NCBI GenBank assembly: GCA_963739235.1
Contig: CAVTZY010000019.1
Span: forward strand, 1 to 64,000
Source: JAFNAG01 sp963739235
Lineage (GTDB): Bacteria; Acidobacteriota; UBA6911
Length of the DNA stretch: 64,000 nt
Reading direction: 5' to 3'
Under the pieces are notes generated by a model, which did not search any database, was not told where the DNA came from, and saw only the letters and a list, made by a program, of their open reading frames with translations. The translations under genes were made by a program, and so were the position numbers. Shown piece after piece: positions 44,968 to 55,193 of the stretch (position 1 is the first letter of the stretch; every line of letters begins with the position of its first letter).

Positions 44968-46292
44968 GACACCTCAGAAGAGCCTTTGCGGCTCTTACGT
45001 TTTCCAATAGCAACTGCGACGATTGCAGTCAGTCCGGAGCCTAGCAATACCAGACTGCCCGGTTCTGGGGTCACCTTAACCTCGAATGTGGGTCCTGTGA
45101 AACTGTCAAAGCCACCCAGGGTAAAGTTGGTATCATACGCGGAGATTGGGAAGTTGCCTAGGTCGTACGTCTCATTAAACAGTGGTCCGATGCTGCCGAT
45201 GCCTGACACACCAAAATAACCGCCGTTAGCGTACACGTATGGTGTAAGACTGAAACCTGTATCGTTAGAGAATAGCCCGTCCATGAAATATGTGGGGGTG
45301 ATGTGAAGTGAAGTAACATCAAATGGAACGTTGATTTCCGGGCTTGGGCTTCCGGGATCGAAGAAAACAGTCTGTCCGGTCTCAGCCACATCCAGACGGA
45401 TATGCACGTTCGGCATCAATGAAAAGTCCTGAAAAAGTCCGATATCGAGTCCGACCCCCGCCGAAAGGAGATTATAGTCAATGCCTTCCCATGAACCGCT
45501 AAGGGGAGGAAGGCCTAAGGCGCTAGTGGCAATATTCACAATATTGGCGCTAAGGTCTATGAAGTCAGAAGTCCCGCTCGAAAGGATTGGCGGAGCTCCG
45601 TCTCCCGATGTGGAAATGTTGGGAATAGTCAGAGCGTAATCTACATAGCCCCCAATGTCTCCAGAAGCCGGAACCTCGATTCCGAGTATGCGAAGTTCGC
45701 CATCGTTATTTCGATTGAGTGCGAGCAGTTCGGGATGTGCGTTTAGGTTTACGATGTTACCTCCAAACGAGGCGCAATCAACAAAACACAGTTGTCCTGT
45801 TGCACCAGCAAGAATCTCGAACACCAGGTCGGCATATGCTGAAAGGCTCGGCGAGGCGGTCGTCAGTAGTCCGGCTCCATAACCGGCGAGAGCGTTTGCG
45901 ACGAAGGTTGTCTGTCCGAGGCCAGGATTCACCTCATCAGGAACGCTCAGGCCAATTTGAGTGGGCACGCTAGCGTTCACGGAGCCGCTGTTTACCTGGA
46001 ATCCTAGATCAACGCCTATCCTGCCGGACGAATATGCATTGAACTCCGCCCCATAACAGCCCAACCATCCACATCCTAGCGCATCCACGCCGCCGCTTTT
46101 ATTCCAGCTTACCCCATAAAAATTGCTATAGTTAAATATAAAAGCAGGTCCGGATCCCCACATGCTTTGATTGGATGTCTGGAAGGTGTGGGCAACGTTG
46201 ATGTCCTCGGCAAAGCACGGGATGGCGATCATGAAGCTGAGGGCTAAGACACACAATCCTCCGATGATCCACTTCGAGAACTTAATCTCCAT
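44964..46292 (-). CDS. PEP-CTERM sorted exported protein
   Basis: A 442-aa protein: signal peptide (residues about 1-29, ending PCFAED), a long beta-rich, Gly/Ser/Asn-rich body, and a C-terminal PEP-CTERM signal (VTPEPGSLVLLGSGLTAIVAVAIGKRKSRK). PEP-CTERM proteins are processed by exosortase and are often linked to exopolysaccharide production. No exosortase is in this window. GGAGG precedes the start. A repeated hairpin segment lies just upstream. Confidence 0.85.
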   Translation of the reverse strand: MEIKFSKWIIGGLCVLALSFMIAIPCFAEDINVAHTFQTSNQSMWGSGPAFIFNYSNFYGVSWNKSGGVDALGCGWLGCYGAEFNAYSSGRIGVDLGFQVNSGSVNASVPTQIGLSVPDEVNPGLGQTTFVANALAGYGAGLLTTASPSLSAYADLVFEILAGATGQLCFVDCASFGGNIVNLNAHPELLALNRNNDGELRILGIEVPASGDIGGYVDYALTIPNISTSGDGAPPILSSGTSDFIDLSANIVNIATSALGLPPLSGSWEGIDYNLLSAGVGLDIGLFQDFSLMPNVHIRLDVAETGQTVFFDPGSPSPEINVPFDVTSLHITPTYFMDGLFSNDTGFSLTPYVYANGGYFGVSGIGSIGPLFNETYDLGNFPISAYDTNFTLGGFDSFTGPTFEVKVTPEPGSLVLLGSGLTAIVAVAIGKRKSRKGSSEVS

Positions 46293-46309
46293 GTTACCTC
46301 CTTTGAAGC

Positions 46310-46400
46310 AAACGGTTGTAATGGTTATGGAGTGCCGTGGTTGGCAGCTCGGGTGGCCTTCACCCGACTTACCTAATTCATTACTTCTTGCGATGCCTCC
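46310..46400 (-). promoter_or_regulatory. Repeated hairpin segment upstream of the PEP-CTERM gene
   Basis: On the minus strand, GGTAAGTCGGGTGAAGG then CCACCCGA forms a stem (TCGGGT/ACCCGA) with a GAAGGCC loop. A second copy at 46875-46960 keeps the stem with one U-A to U-G change. The sequence also reads as a PEP-CTERM tail (LGKSGEG...PRHS) in both copies, so it may be either a structured leader or a gene-end duplicate. Confidence 0.45.
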
Positions 46401-46849
46401 ACCGCAGAGAGTCTGAAGCTACCGTGTCAAGAGGACTGGAGGCAGAGATGGATTGTGCTACAATCAGCCGCTAAGTCACGCCACCTCCTATTCGCTTTAA
46501 GCAATTCGCGGGCCATGCTAGAAGAATGCATTCTTGCTCTGGTACGAATTAGCTTAAACTAATTGCATTTAAATAGCTTGGAAGGATTGATAGCGTGGTC
46601 GTGTTGTTGGACACGTAGGGCGACTCAAACAGAAACCTGTAAAGCCCTTCGACACAGTCATTTCGAAGGGCTGTTTCATCATGGCCGGCGATGTTAGTAA
46701 TTGTTAATGATGGCTCCGTGGAGTTGCGAGATTCGGCATTGTCGGTTTTCTTTACACATTTAGTGAAAATCAGGGTGCGGGCCTGCGAGGGCTCAGACCT
46801 GCCCCGAGGCCAGGAGGGTTTGATCCGTCTCCAGTAGTGATTTGATGAA
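46401..46849. other. No gene seen
   Basis: The minus-strand frame at 46549-47163 overlaps the next gene and has no family features. AT-richer than its surroundings. Confidence 0.45.
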
Positions 46850-47550
46850 TCAACCAGCGGCACTCCCAGCAAATTCCTGAGAGTGCCGTGGCAGGCAAAT
46901 CGGGCAACCTTCACCCGACTTACCCAATACACTATCTCCTGCGATGCAGCCGTAACCGAGCAGACCGACCAGGCCGATGCCCAGCAAAGTAAGAGAAGAT
47001 GGCTCAGGGACCGGCTCGGGTGAAAACGTGACATTTGAGAAGTGCCCATAGAGGTGCAATTGGTCCCCATCTTGTTCTCGCACAAATCCCATAGTGAAGT
47101 ACAACGTTTCAAAGTCACTAAGATTGAGGCTGGTCGGTATCGAGAAGTCATCAAATACCGCACCGTCGTGGTCCATTAAATTGAAATCGATAGTTGCGAA
47201 CCACTCTGGACTCGCAAACCCGTGCGTAACAAAAAAGTTGTCCCAGCCAAACAGGCCATCATTGTCAACTATTAGACCACCACCAAATATCGTAGCGGGT
47301 AACGAAGCGGAGGGAAGGGATATTGTGCCCAGTGAGAAAACGAAGTTCGATACAGAGTCAAGATAGATACCGGAATGGCCGTCAGACGAGATCCCAGTGA
47401 GTGGCGCGTCGGAGTTATAGCTGAAACCGCCAATGAACAAATCATTTATCGAAATATCCACGCCTTGGTAAAAGGACGAAGACGAAACATCACCGCCTGT
47501 CCAAGAATTGCATAATCCTTTCGCACTATAACTTTGAATAATAGGCAATT
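46850..47550 (-). pseudogene. PEP-CTERM protein, 5' end replaced by IS91 end
   Basis: The frame (open from a GTG in the IS91 end at 47584) encodes GVDISINDLFIGGFSYN, then a beta-rich body and the sorting signal PVPEPSSLTLLGIGLVGLLGYG. The normal signal peptide is missing: the first residues are from the IS91 end. After the sorting helix the tail is not the usual Arg-rich run but GCIAGDSVLGKSGEG..., part of the repeated hairpin segment. It is probably not exported. Confidence 0.75.
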
Positions 47551-47554
47551 GAAC

Positions 47555-47751
47555 GAATAGGAAAAACGAGCTGCATTGTGACACGCGGGTAAGGTGTTTT
47601 GCCTCGCTCGCTACTTCCGATATGGGGGTCTTATGTCAACTTCCGGGCAAGTCGATCCCGAAATCCAGTCGGAATCACGTCCCCGCGAGGATTGTAATCC
47701 CAAAAGGGCCGTTGGGATGCGGGATTTTTTGACAACTCTTCCTATAGGCCG
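47555..47751 (-). mobile_element. IS91-family outer-end fragment (197 bp)
   Basis: Matches the outer end of the element at 56738, beginning GAATAGG after a GAAC flank, and stops after CTTCCTATAGGCCG. It joins the PEP-CTERM remnant to a kinase remnant. Confidence 0.9.
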
Positions 47752-48406
47752 AAGTCGCCCATTCCCTTGGCTAGTCCCACCGCGGCGTGCCCGTCGGGCA
47801 GCGCGTCATTCCGGCTGAGAGCCTCCATTGCCGCCGATTTGATCTTGAACAGAGCATCTTTCGGGTCCTTGAAGCCCCAGAGGGCGCTCGCGAAGTAGTA
47901 CTCCGCCATCCCGGCATAGGCTGGCGCGTAGTCCGGGTCGAGTGCGATGGCCTGATCCAGATACTCCTTGCCCTTTGCGAGCGACTCCGGCGTCATCCTC
48001 CACACGCAATGGCGGCCCCTCAGAAATAAGTGGTAGGCTTCCACGTTTTCCGTGTGCGCTTTCACCAGGGACGGTCCCCCGCCAGCCGCACCCGCAGCTT
48101 CTCCACAATGGCCTGCGAGATCTCGTCCTGAATGGCGAATACGTCCGTCATCTCCCGGTCGAAGCGCTGGCTCCACAGGTGGTACCCGTCGCTCGCTTTG
48201 ACCAGCTGCGCCGTTACCCGGAGGCGATTGCCCGCCCTGCGCACACTCCCCTCCAGGATGTTCTCGACGTTGAGCCGCGCGCCGATTTCGCGCACGTCCT
48301 GCTCATTGCCGCGGAAGGCGAAGGCGGAGGTCCGCGCCATCACCTGCAGCCCCGGCACCTGCGTCAGGGCGTCGATGATGTCCTCGGCCAAAAGGATAGG
48401 AAGCAC
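47752..48406 (-). pseudogene. TolB/TPR-type regulator remnant (kinase or cyclase family)
   Basis: Two frames make one product. The upstream frame (48062-48406) reads IDALTQVPGLQVMARTSAFAFRG, LNVENILEGSVRRAGNRLRVTAQLV, YHLWSQRFDREMTDVFAIQDEI; the downstream frame continues HTENVEAYHLFLRGRHC then TPR repeats (LDQAIALDPDYAPAYAGMAEYYF). This is the TolB-like plus TPR region that follows the kinase or DNA-binding domain in acidobacterial regulators. A frameshift lies near 48090, and both ends are missing. Confidence 0.85.
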
Positions 48407-48673
48407 AAGCTGCCGTCGCCGCCGGGTGCGCCCCCCCTACATCCTGTCTCCTCAACTTCCGATAAAGGGCTATATGTTAACTTCGACGGCTTGTGCCTCG
48501 CAAAACGCTGTTTTACCGCTGATGCGTGTCGCTGGTTACGGATTTTTTGTGCACCTGAGCCTCATTGCAATAAAAGCTAGAGAATTTCCATGTGAAAAAT
48601 ATCCCGGCAGCTTTACTGTCCGGGGAAGCCGGGGACGCACCGGGCTCCCCGCGCTGGTCCGCTGCGGCTCGTC
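48407..48673. other. Junction region with a related palindromic motif
   Basis: No gene. It contains AACTTCCGATAAAGGGC then TATATGTTAACTTC, resembling the motif inside the IS91 outer end (ACTTCCGATATGGGG then TTATGTCAACTTCC). It may be a decayed related element end. Confidence 0.4.
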
Positions 48674-49156
48674 CTAGGGCCCTTTGCGTACCACCTTCTC
48701 GGCCTCGTACAGCGGCATCCCGAGCGGTAGCGCTCCGCCCACGATCGCGCCAGGGCCAAGTCCGAAAACCAGCGCGCCGAACGGAGCCGCCTCGGATGCA
48801 TGCGGGTGGGTGGAACGCGAATCAATGATTGTCAACCCCACTGCGCCTACAGCCGCTCCAATCGCCATGCCCCACAGCGCGTGCTTCTTTCGGATGCCTG
48901 CGTACCGCACCCGGAAGACGTCCCCGCGCTCGATCGTCTGCAGTGCTCCTTCCTCTTGCACCGTAATCGAATCCGCGGTAATATTCGTCAGCTTACCTTC
49001 CACCACAACCGCGTTCATCCGCGTCACGGCCACGTTTTTCCCCAGGACGATGATCCGCTCCAATTCATCCCAAGACCGGTTCACCTCGCCTGCCGCCAAG
49101 TAGCCTGGAGCGGCAAGCCACAAGCAGATGAATGGAATAAGACACTTTCCTTTCAT
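48674..49156 (-). CDS. Exported/membrane protein, paralogue of 49671-50156
   Basis: About 160 aa from MKGKCLIPF (a longer start at 49174 is possible). A signal segment is followed by a small beta domain (IIVLGKNVAVTRMNAVVVEGKLTNITADSITVQEEGA...TIERGDVFRVRY) and a Gly-rich membrane-like tail (LWGMAIGAAVGAVGL, GALVFGLGPGAIVGGAL). The layout and spacing equal those of the protein at 49671-50156. Unknown function. Confidence 0.75.
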   Translation of the reverse strand: MKGKCLIPFICLWLAAPGYLAAGEVNRSWDELERIIVLGKNVAVTRMNAVVVEGKLTNITADSITVQEEGALQTIERGDVFRVRYAGIRKKHALWGMAIGAAVGAVGLTIIDSRSTHPHASEAAPFGALVFGLGPGAIVGGALPLGMPLYEAEKVVRKGP

Positions 49157-49289
49157 TGAGTACCTCCGCAGCACACTGAACTTCTCCTATCCATGTAACT
49201 GCCAGCCCTGCGGAAAATGGACAATGATTCTGCGGTCCAAGGTTGCGGAGAGATGAGCTCATATAAGACAGGCGTATACTCGCAGAAAA

Positions 49290-49619
49290 ATGTCCATTTC
49301 CCGATTGGCTTGCAGTTTTAGGAGCAGAGCGATCGCTCCCGAGGGCTTTGTTGGGATCGAATTGGGTGAACCTGCTAACGTCTGGATTCCCCTCATGATG
49401 GAAGGGACCGCCCGGCCACTATTCCCGGTTTTTGACAGCAGGGTGTTTTCCAGCCTGGCTGCTATCGGACGCCTTAAGCCCGGAATCGCCCTGGAGCAAG
49501 CCCAGGCGGGCCGTTCGCATCAATCCCTCAGCAGCCTTGCGACACGACTAGAGAATCAGCTCGTGCGGCAATTTGGCAAACGCCAGCGGGTGCGGACAGG
49601 ACCCGCGAAATTCTGTTAG
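49290..49619 (+). pseudogene. MacB/FtsX-type permease periplasmic fragment
   Basis: The homologous part reads GFVGIELGEPANVWIPLMM, then RVFSSLAAIGRLKPGIALEQAQA, the periplasmic MacB_PCD domain of acidobacterial ABC permeases (vWvPl...gRLkPGvsleqAqa). No transmembrane parts remain. Another N-terminal permease piece is at 56386. Confidence 0.75.
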
Positions 49620-49670
49620 TCGAGTAGCCTCTTACTGGAACTTGGTAACCTTCTTGAGGAGGGTTTGAGT

Positions 49671-50156
49671 ATGACTGGCTCGTGGATCGGGATTCTGCGC
49701 AAAGTCTTGCTGATTTGTATGCTGTTATGCGGAGGTGCAGGCCGGCTTTTTGCTGCCAAAGTGATTGAGCTCAAGTGGTCGGCACTGTCTCCAATTATTG
49801 GCGGGCACAATGTTGAAGTGGCGCTGCCGGACGGCAACGTTCTCAAAGGCAAGGTGCTCGAAGTTCTACCAGACGCTCTGGTTCTGGATGTCACCGAGTC
49901 GTTGGTGGAGAAGGCTTTCCCAAATGGGAAAACTGAAATTCCACGCGCGCATGTTGTTGTTCTCAAGCTGATTTCATCCAACGCCGGTAAAGGTTCGGCG
50001 ATCGGCGCCCTGGTGGGCATCCCTTTGGGTATTGCCAACGGCGGGCTTCAGGGGGTGGGCAACGGAATAGGAACCGGCGTCTTTTGTGTCGGCTTAGGTG
50101 GTTTGATCGGCTGGGCTACCCATCATGCAACAATAATTAAGATACTTCCCGATTAG
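49671..50156 (+). CDS. Exported/membrane protein, paralogue of 48674-49156
   Basis: 161 aa from the ATG at 49671, preceded by GAGGAGGG. Signal segment (residues about 9-29), then the beta domain IIGGHNVEVALPDGNVLKGKVLEVLPDALVLDVTE...EIPRAHVVVLKL, then Gly-rich hydrophobic segments (GSAIGALVGIPLGIANG, GVFCVGLGGLIGW). Closely parallel to the other protein but on the opposite strand, so this is an old gene duplication around a permease remnant. Confidence 0.78.
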   Translation: MTGSWIGILRKVLLICMLLCGGAGRLFAAKVIELKWSALSPIIGGHNVEVALPDGNVLKGKVLEVLPDALVLDVTESLVEKAFPNGKTEIPRAHVVVLKLISSNAGKGSAIGALVGIPLGIANGGLQGVGNGIGTGVFCVGLGGLIGWATHHATIIKILPD

Positions 50157-51073
50157 GTGCCCTGCCCCAGAGCCAAGCCGTTGCGTCCAGGGATTTGGCA
50201 GCCGTCGCCGGAATGCCGAGAATCAATAGCAGTAATTGCATCAGCCACCTCCTCAGTCTGTGGCACTCGCAAGTAGCGTTATTCCCCGGAATTCATTTCA
50301 CTCGTATCAGCACTCCGGATTCCCTACGTTTGCTGAAAAAAGACCGTGCTAGCGCACAACCAGATAAGTGCCGGCGATCAAATCCGGAATGCCCCGCTCC
50401 GGGCGAAACGCCGAATAGATCACGGCTGCGGCTGTGAGCACCAGTGGCAATATCGGAAACAGGAGGTTGCCACCCGCATACAACAAAGAAAGGTTCGGAT
50501 CCACCAGCTTAAGGATGAGCACAGATAACAGAAACGGCGATGACGCGACAGCAGCTCTGAGCAGGCAGCGCAAACCACTGGCGCGGTCGCCCTTTGGAGT
50601 TTGCAGGGCGATTCCGGAAAACAAAAACAAGAGGCTGCCGCGCAACAGGAACGAGAGCACAAACCCAGGAATCGATATGAGCCCGGCAAAAAAGACAATC
50701 CTGCTGACAAGCGATAAGGAAGGCTTGCCGGCTATCAGCTGCAAAGCTGCCGGATTCATGGTCTCTTCTGGCCAAGAGGGCGCCGGATTCAACAACTGTC
50801 GCGCCCAAGCTAGTTCGGCTTTTGTCGGCGACGGATAATCCTTGGCGGCCGCTTCAAGCGTTGCGAACAACTCATTGTCCTTCCTGGCTTCCTGCAGATG
50901 CAAAGCAAGGTCAGGAGATGCCCGTAGCCGTGCATAGTAGTCTGCGAGGATGACGCGAATGCATTCCTTTTCAGTATGCGCCTTGTCCACGTCTGCCAGC
51001 ACAGTGAAGTGGTCCAGCGACCACTGAAGGAGTTTGAGCTCCCGCGCATACTTCCTGACGTTGTCGAGGCTTA

Positions 51074-52370
51074 GGCGGCGTCAATATATTAAGGTAGCAA
51101 CTCGACTAGAACGTTGAGGGGTGGATAGTGTAATTCCATTCACCATGAAATTTGTTTCGTTGCAGGTTCACTCGCTTGATTTCCTCGTTTGTCACCTTCC
51201 GACCGGTTGGATATTTTCGACGATCCAGACGGCAGGTCACTTGGAGCCCTTTGGCGGTCGTAGTGCGAGAGATCAGATTTACGATCGTCTCATAATCCCG
51301 AAGCGGCTCGCCGCGCCAATTCGAGGAGATGAATGAGAACAACCGGTGTTCGACCTTATTCCATTTGCTGGTGCCCGGCGGAAAGTGACAAACGGAAATC
51401 GACAGGCCCGTTTCATCCGCGAACTTCTGCAACTCCAGTTTCCAGAGCCGCAACCGAGCGCCATTGCTACCCCCGCCATCCGCTGTGATCAGCAACACCT
51501 GCGCCTGCGAATACAAGGATCTACCTTCGCTACGCCACCACCCCCGGATGGATGCGACCGCGAATGCCCCCGTGTCATGATCCGTTCCCACGTTCACGAA
51601 GCCCGTATTGCGCGCGAGGTCGTAAATGCCATAGGGATAGGCGCGGGGAACGTCTGGAGAAGGAAAGTCGTGCCCATTTACTTTGATCGGATTCTTTGCG
51701 GGAAGCCACTGTTTGCCGCCATTATCATAGTTTCCGAGCAGTTCCTTCTTCTTGGTGTCCACCGATATAACCGGCATCCCCGTTGCCAAAGCCGGCTTCA
51801 CCTGTGCGTTGATATGACGGAATTGCGCGTTGCGGTCGGGATGATTCGCACCTTCCTCTGTCTTCCGGTTGCTTTGTAGGCTGTAGTTCTGGTCGCGCAG
51901 CAGTTGCGCCACTTTTTCATGACTGATCGGATGCTTTTGTCGGGTCAGTTGCGCGGCTAAAGTCCGGGTGCTCTTGCAGACCCAGCGCAAGGGGGATTCA
52001 GGATCTCCCAGTGTTTCTGGTTCAATCAGACGCTCCAACGAGACAACAAGCTTGGGATCGCGCTCGACAATGTTCTTCCGGCCCGCGCCCAATCGGCGAA
52101 TACGTCCCGGCATGGCGTTTCCAGCAGCGATCTCGCGTATCCCCTTGGCAATGGCTTTTCGGGAAAGCCCACAGGCACGTCGGATTCTCGACACGCCTCC
52201 GTACCCCAATGAGAGAGCTTCGCTGGCGGCCATGAGTCGCCGACTCCGTTCGTCAAGGAGTGTCCACACATTGGAAAACTTTCGTTGCAGTGACTTCTCA
52301 TCATTTTCCATGCGGACGTAAGTATATCTCTATCCGCGTCGAGTTGCTACCTTAATATATTGACGCCGCC
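51074..52370 (-). mobile_element. ISAzo13-family insertion sequence (1297 bp)
   Basis: Perfect 33-bp terminal inverted repeats beginning GGCGGCGTCAATATATTAAG, flanked by TTA direct repeats (51071-51073 and 52371-52373). It carries one transposase gene. Confidence 0.9.
51106..52311 (-). CDS. ISAzo13-family transposase
   Basis: A 401-aa transposase with a helical N-terminal DNA-binding part (RIRRACGLSRKAIAKGIREI, and HPISHEKVAQLLRDQNYS). The DDE core has VISVDTKKKELLGNYDNGG, VLLITADGGGSN and the end WNKVEHRLFSFISSNW, fitting the ISAzo13 (Rhodopirellula-type DDE) family. Intact, so the element may be active. Confidence 0.93.
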   Translation of the reverse strand: MENDEKSLQRKFSNVWTLLDERSRRLMAASEALSLGYGGVSRIRRACGLSRKAIAKGIREIAAGNAMPGRIRRLGAGRKNIVERDPKLVVSLERLIEPETLGDPESPLRWVCKSTRTLAAQLTRQKHPISHEKVAQLLRDQNYSLQSNRKTEEGANHPDRNAQFRHINAQVKPALATGMPVISVDTKKKELLGNYDNGGKQWLPAKNPIKVNGHDFPSPDVPRAYPYGIYDLARNTGFVNVGTDHDTGAFAVASIRGWWRSEGRSLYSQAQVLLITADGGGSNGARLRLWKLELQKFADETGLSISVCHFPPGTSKWNKVEHRLFSFISSNWRGEPLRDYETIVNLISRTTTAKGLQVTCRLDRRKYPTGRKVTNEEIKRVNLQRNKFHGEWNYTIHPSTF

Positions 52371-54903
52371 TTAGCCTCGAGTCGGACAAAGGCGTGGTTG
52401 AGAGCGTGGGTACGTCCGGAATGTTGAGCGCCAAGTCGGGCAGGGTTGCAGTTGAGAATATGTAAAGTCTGGCCAGGGGAGAAAGCAGCAAAGACAAGGC
52501 CAGCCAGACACCGAACACTCCGGCGACTAGAAATTGTGGAGCAAGCCTCCTGCGGCGAGTGAGCAGAGCCGGCAACGTGGCCAGGTTTTCCAGCGATTGC
52601 GCAAGCGTACCGGCGGTATTGGGTGCCTCCCCCTGCCCACACAGGGACCGGACGACAGGCCAGGCATACTGGGGAAGGGGCACCGCTGGGACGAGAGAAT
52701 GCAAAGCTGCGGAACGTACGAATCTGCCTTCCAATCCAAAAAGGGCTGCCTGATGGAGAAACATTCTCAAGTGCAGAGAATCTTGCGGCATGGGCTCCAG
52801 GCTCCGTTTGCCGCGAAAAGGAAAGTCCAGGATCTTGATTTGCCCATAATCCGTAATCCAAATTTGCTCCAGGGAGATTTCATCGTTGGCATTTCCGGTC
52901 GCGGATTCCGCGGCGAGCGTCTTGCTGATCCCAAGCAGGATCGCGCGCATTTCCCGCCAGGACAATCGGCCTGATGTTTTTACCCAGTCGCAGAAACTCG
53001 TTCCGGAAGGCACCTCGTAGGCGTCCCAGGATTCATCGGGCTTGCGCACGCCCTGCAGCCAACGCAGCCGTCCGGAGCGCGCTGCAATCAAGCCTCCGAT
53101 CGTGCATGCCTTGGACACGTCCCGAAAATGGCGGACCCACACATCCCGCTTCAGCACCTCATCTCTCGACAGGATGAGGGCATCTGGTTCCGTTTCCCAA
53201 AGCAGTGCCAGCGCTTTGTACGGGCCGAAGTGCTGAGGCATGCCATCTGCAAGTGGTGTCCCGGCCGACTCTATATGGGGGACAGCAAAGGTCTCGCTCT
53301 GCCTCTGCCGGATCCAGACTCTGGTGCGACTCGCCAGTTCGTGGAGCCCGGCATAGCCATTTTTGCGGTGGGCGGAAATTATCGGAGCGATCATCACGAA
53401 AACCAACAAACCGGACAGATTGGATAATAGGGGCAGCCGTATACCAATATTCCAGAAGATCCAGCCGAATGCGATAGCCCAGATATAGCTGATGCAGTAA
53501 AAAAGGCAAAACATACTCGTGCGGGTAAGCGCCTGTAGCCACGTGAGTTCGTCTCCTCGGATATTGGCGACTTTAAGGCCAAACAACCATTTGCCCAGAC
53601 TGTGGCCCCAGCGTTTTTCCATGATGAGGAAATAAAGAAAATTGACAAGTATGTGAGTCAGCAGATAATGCAACACCTTGCTTTGCAGCGGCCAGCGTGT
53701 TGATGCTTCATCCAGGGCAAATCTGGTAAAGACAAAGTCAAGAATCGTTGCGTCAATCAAAAAGGCGGCAAAACGCCTTGCCATTCCTGACCTTGTGAAT
53801 CCCGATGACGAAAACGGCAGCAGCTCGGCGCGCAATCGGGCATAGTCCGGGAAGCGCTTGCTTGGATCCTTGGCCAAGGTACGGAAGATGATCCGCTGTA
53901 GTCTTCTGGGGACTTTGACTTTGTGTTGGGAAAAATCCGTGGGATCTTCCGCGACGATTCGGGCCAGCAACTCGCCGGTATGGCTGGCTTCAAAAGGCGG
54001 CTTGCCCGTGAGCAGCGCATAAAGGGTGGCTCCCACCGAATAGATATCGGAGCGGGAGTCAAGCTGGCGCCCGCGCACCTGTTCCGGAGAAGCGTACGAG
54101 GGAGTTCCCATGAAGGATCCACTCGCTGTCCGGAGCGTGGATCTTTGTTTCTCGAGGGTTCTCGAAAGCCCAAAATCGCCGATCTTGGCGTGGCCGCGGT
54201 CATCAAGAAAGCAGTTGGAGCGCTTTACATCCCGATGCAGAATGCCTGCTTTTTGCGCGGCTTCCAATCCTTCGATGACCTCGAGAATGTAATCGACGGC
54301 TTCCGCGACGGGCAGACGTATGCGAATCCGGAGTTTGTCCTGCAGGGTGCCGCCGGATATTAGTTCCATGAGCTTGACCGGATAGCCTTCAACCTGCTCC
54401 GCACCGAAAACGTACACGCAGTTGGGGTGGCTGAGCGAAGCGGCAAGCCGTCCTTCCCGTTGGAAACGAGCCAGGACATCCGGAGTGACTGTGTCGACAT
54501 TCGACAGCACCTTTAGAGCCAGCCGGCGACCGGTCTCGACGTTTTCGGATTCCCATACCTGGCCAAAGCCACCCTTTCCGAGCAGACGGATGATTTGATA
54601 AGGGCCGAACCGTTTGCCCTCCTCGGGCATTTTGCCCCGGGGCCCAAGATTTTCAAACGCGGGCGCACCGGCAATCTCCGAGAGCGTCCTCTTCTCGTCG
54701 CTATACTCCTGGCGCAATTCTCCTGTAGTGCCTTGCGCTCCTGCAGCTTCCAGGAGCATCAACGTGGGAACAAGCTCGCGAATGCGTGGCGCGAGTTCCG
54801 GAAACCGGCGCGCATACTCCTCGATGTCGGGCTGGTCCCCTTCCCGCACTTTCCGGGTGAATTCTTCCGCCAGCTGACCGAGAATCGTAGAGTCGCCGTT
54901 CAT

Positions 54904-55193
54904 CGGGCCTCCAACTATGCGCGCACCGGGGAAATCATCGCAGTCCCATTCTTGCCGCTACTGCCGGGCAAATCCCTGGACGTGATTGTTCTCCTTCTAA
55001 AACTGTCAGCCAATCGGAAAATGGACATTTTTCTCAAAAGTATCTATATGATTGGCACGACGGGATACGGCGGAGGAGCTAGCCTGATTGCGGATTTCCC
55101 AAGGGCCCGCGCGCTCCAGCCGAAGCGTATCAACAGTTCATTCCAGACGTTCATCTCAAAGATCACGACTCGATGAGTTGTTACGTACGACTT
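54904..55193. other. No gene seen
   Basis: The promoter region of the kinase lies here (divergent to nothing on the right). ATGGACATTTTTCTCAAAAG near 55020 resembles the segment AAAATGTCCATTT at 49288; otherwise no features. Confidence 0.4.

Larger units (their letters stand above)
50349..54903 (-). pseudogene. Ser/Thr kinase with RDD and pseudokinase parts, split by an IS
   Basis: The native gene runs 54903-52371 and resumes 51070-50349, an in-frame 1084-aa product once the IS and one TTA copy are removed. Order: N-terminal helical tag (EEFTRKVREGDQPDIEEYARRFPELAPRIR); Hanks-type kinase with GKGGFGQV, ALKVL, HRDVKRSN and DFGLSR; an RDD membrane domain (RRFAAFLIDATILDF); a second kinase-like domain lacking HRD (FGPYKALALLWETEPDALILSRDE, TDYGQIKILDFP); a TM segment and a C-terminal helical/RDD-like membrane part (RGIPDLIAGTYLV). 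The kinase domain itself is intact; only the C-terminal 240 residues are separated. Confidence 0.85.

Noticed and set aside
46310..46400. c-di-GMP-I or cobalamin riboswitch
   Set aside because: The conserved cores of those classes are not present; only a simple hairpin is seen.
46549..47163. 204-aa minus-strand frame overlapping a PEP-CTERM frame
   Set aside because: Out of frame with the clearly conserved PEP-CTERM signal.
48444..48480. Additional IS91 outer end
   Set aside because: Only a short palindromic motif matches; the terminal GAATAGG sequence is missing.
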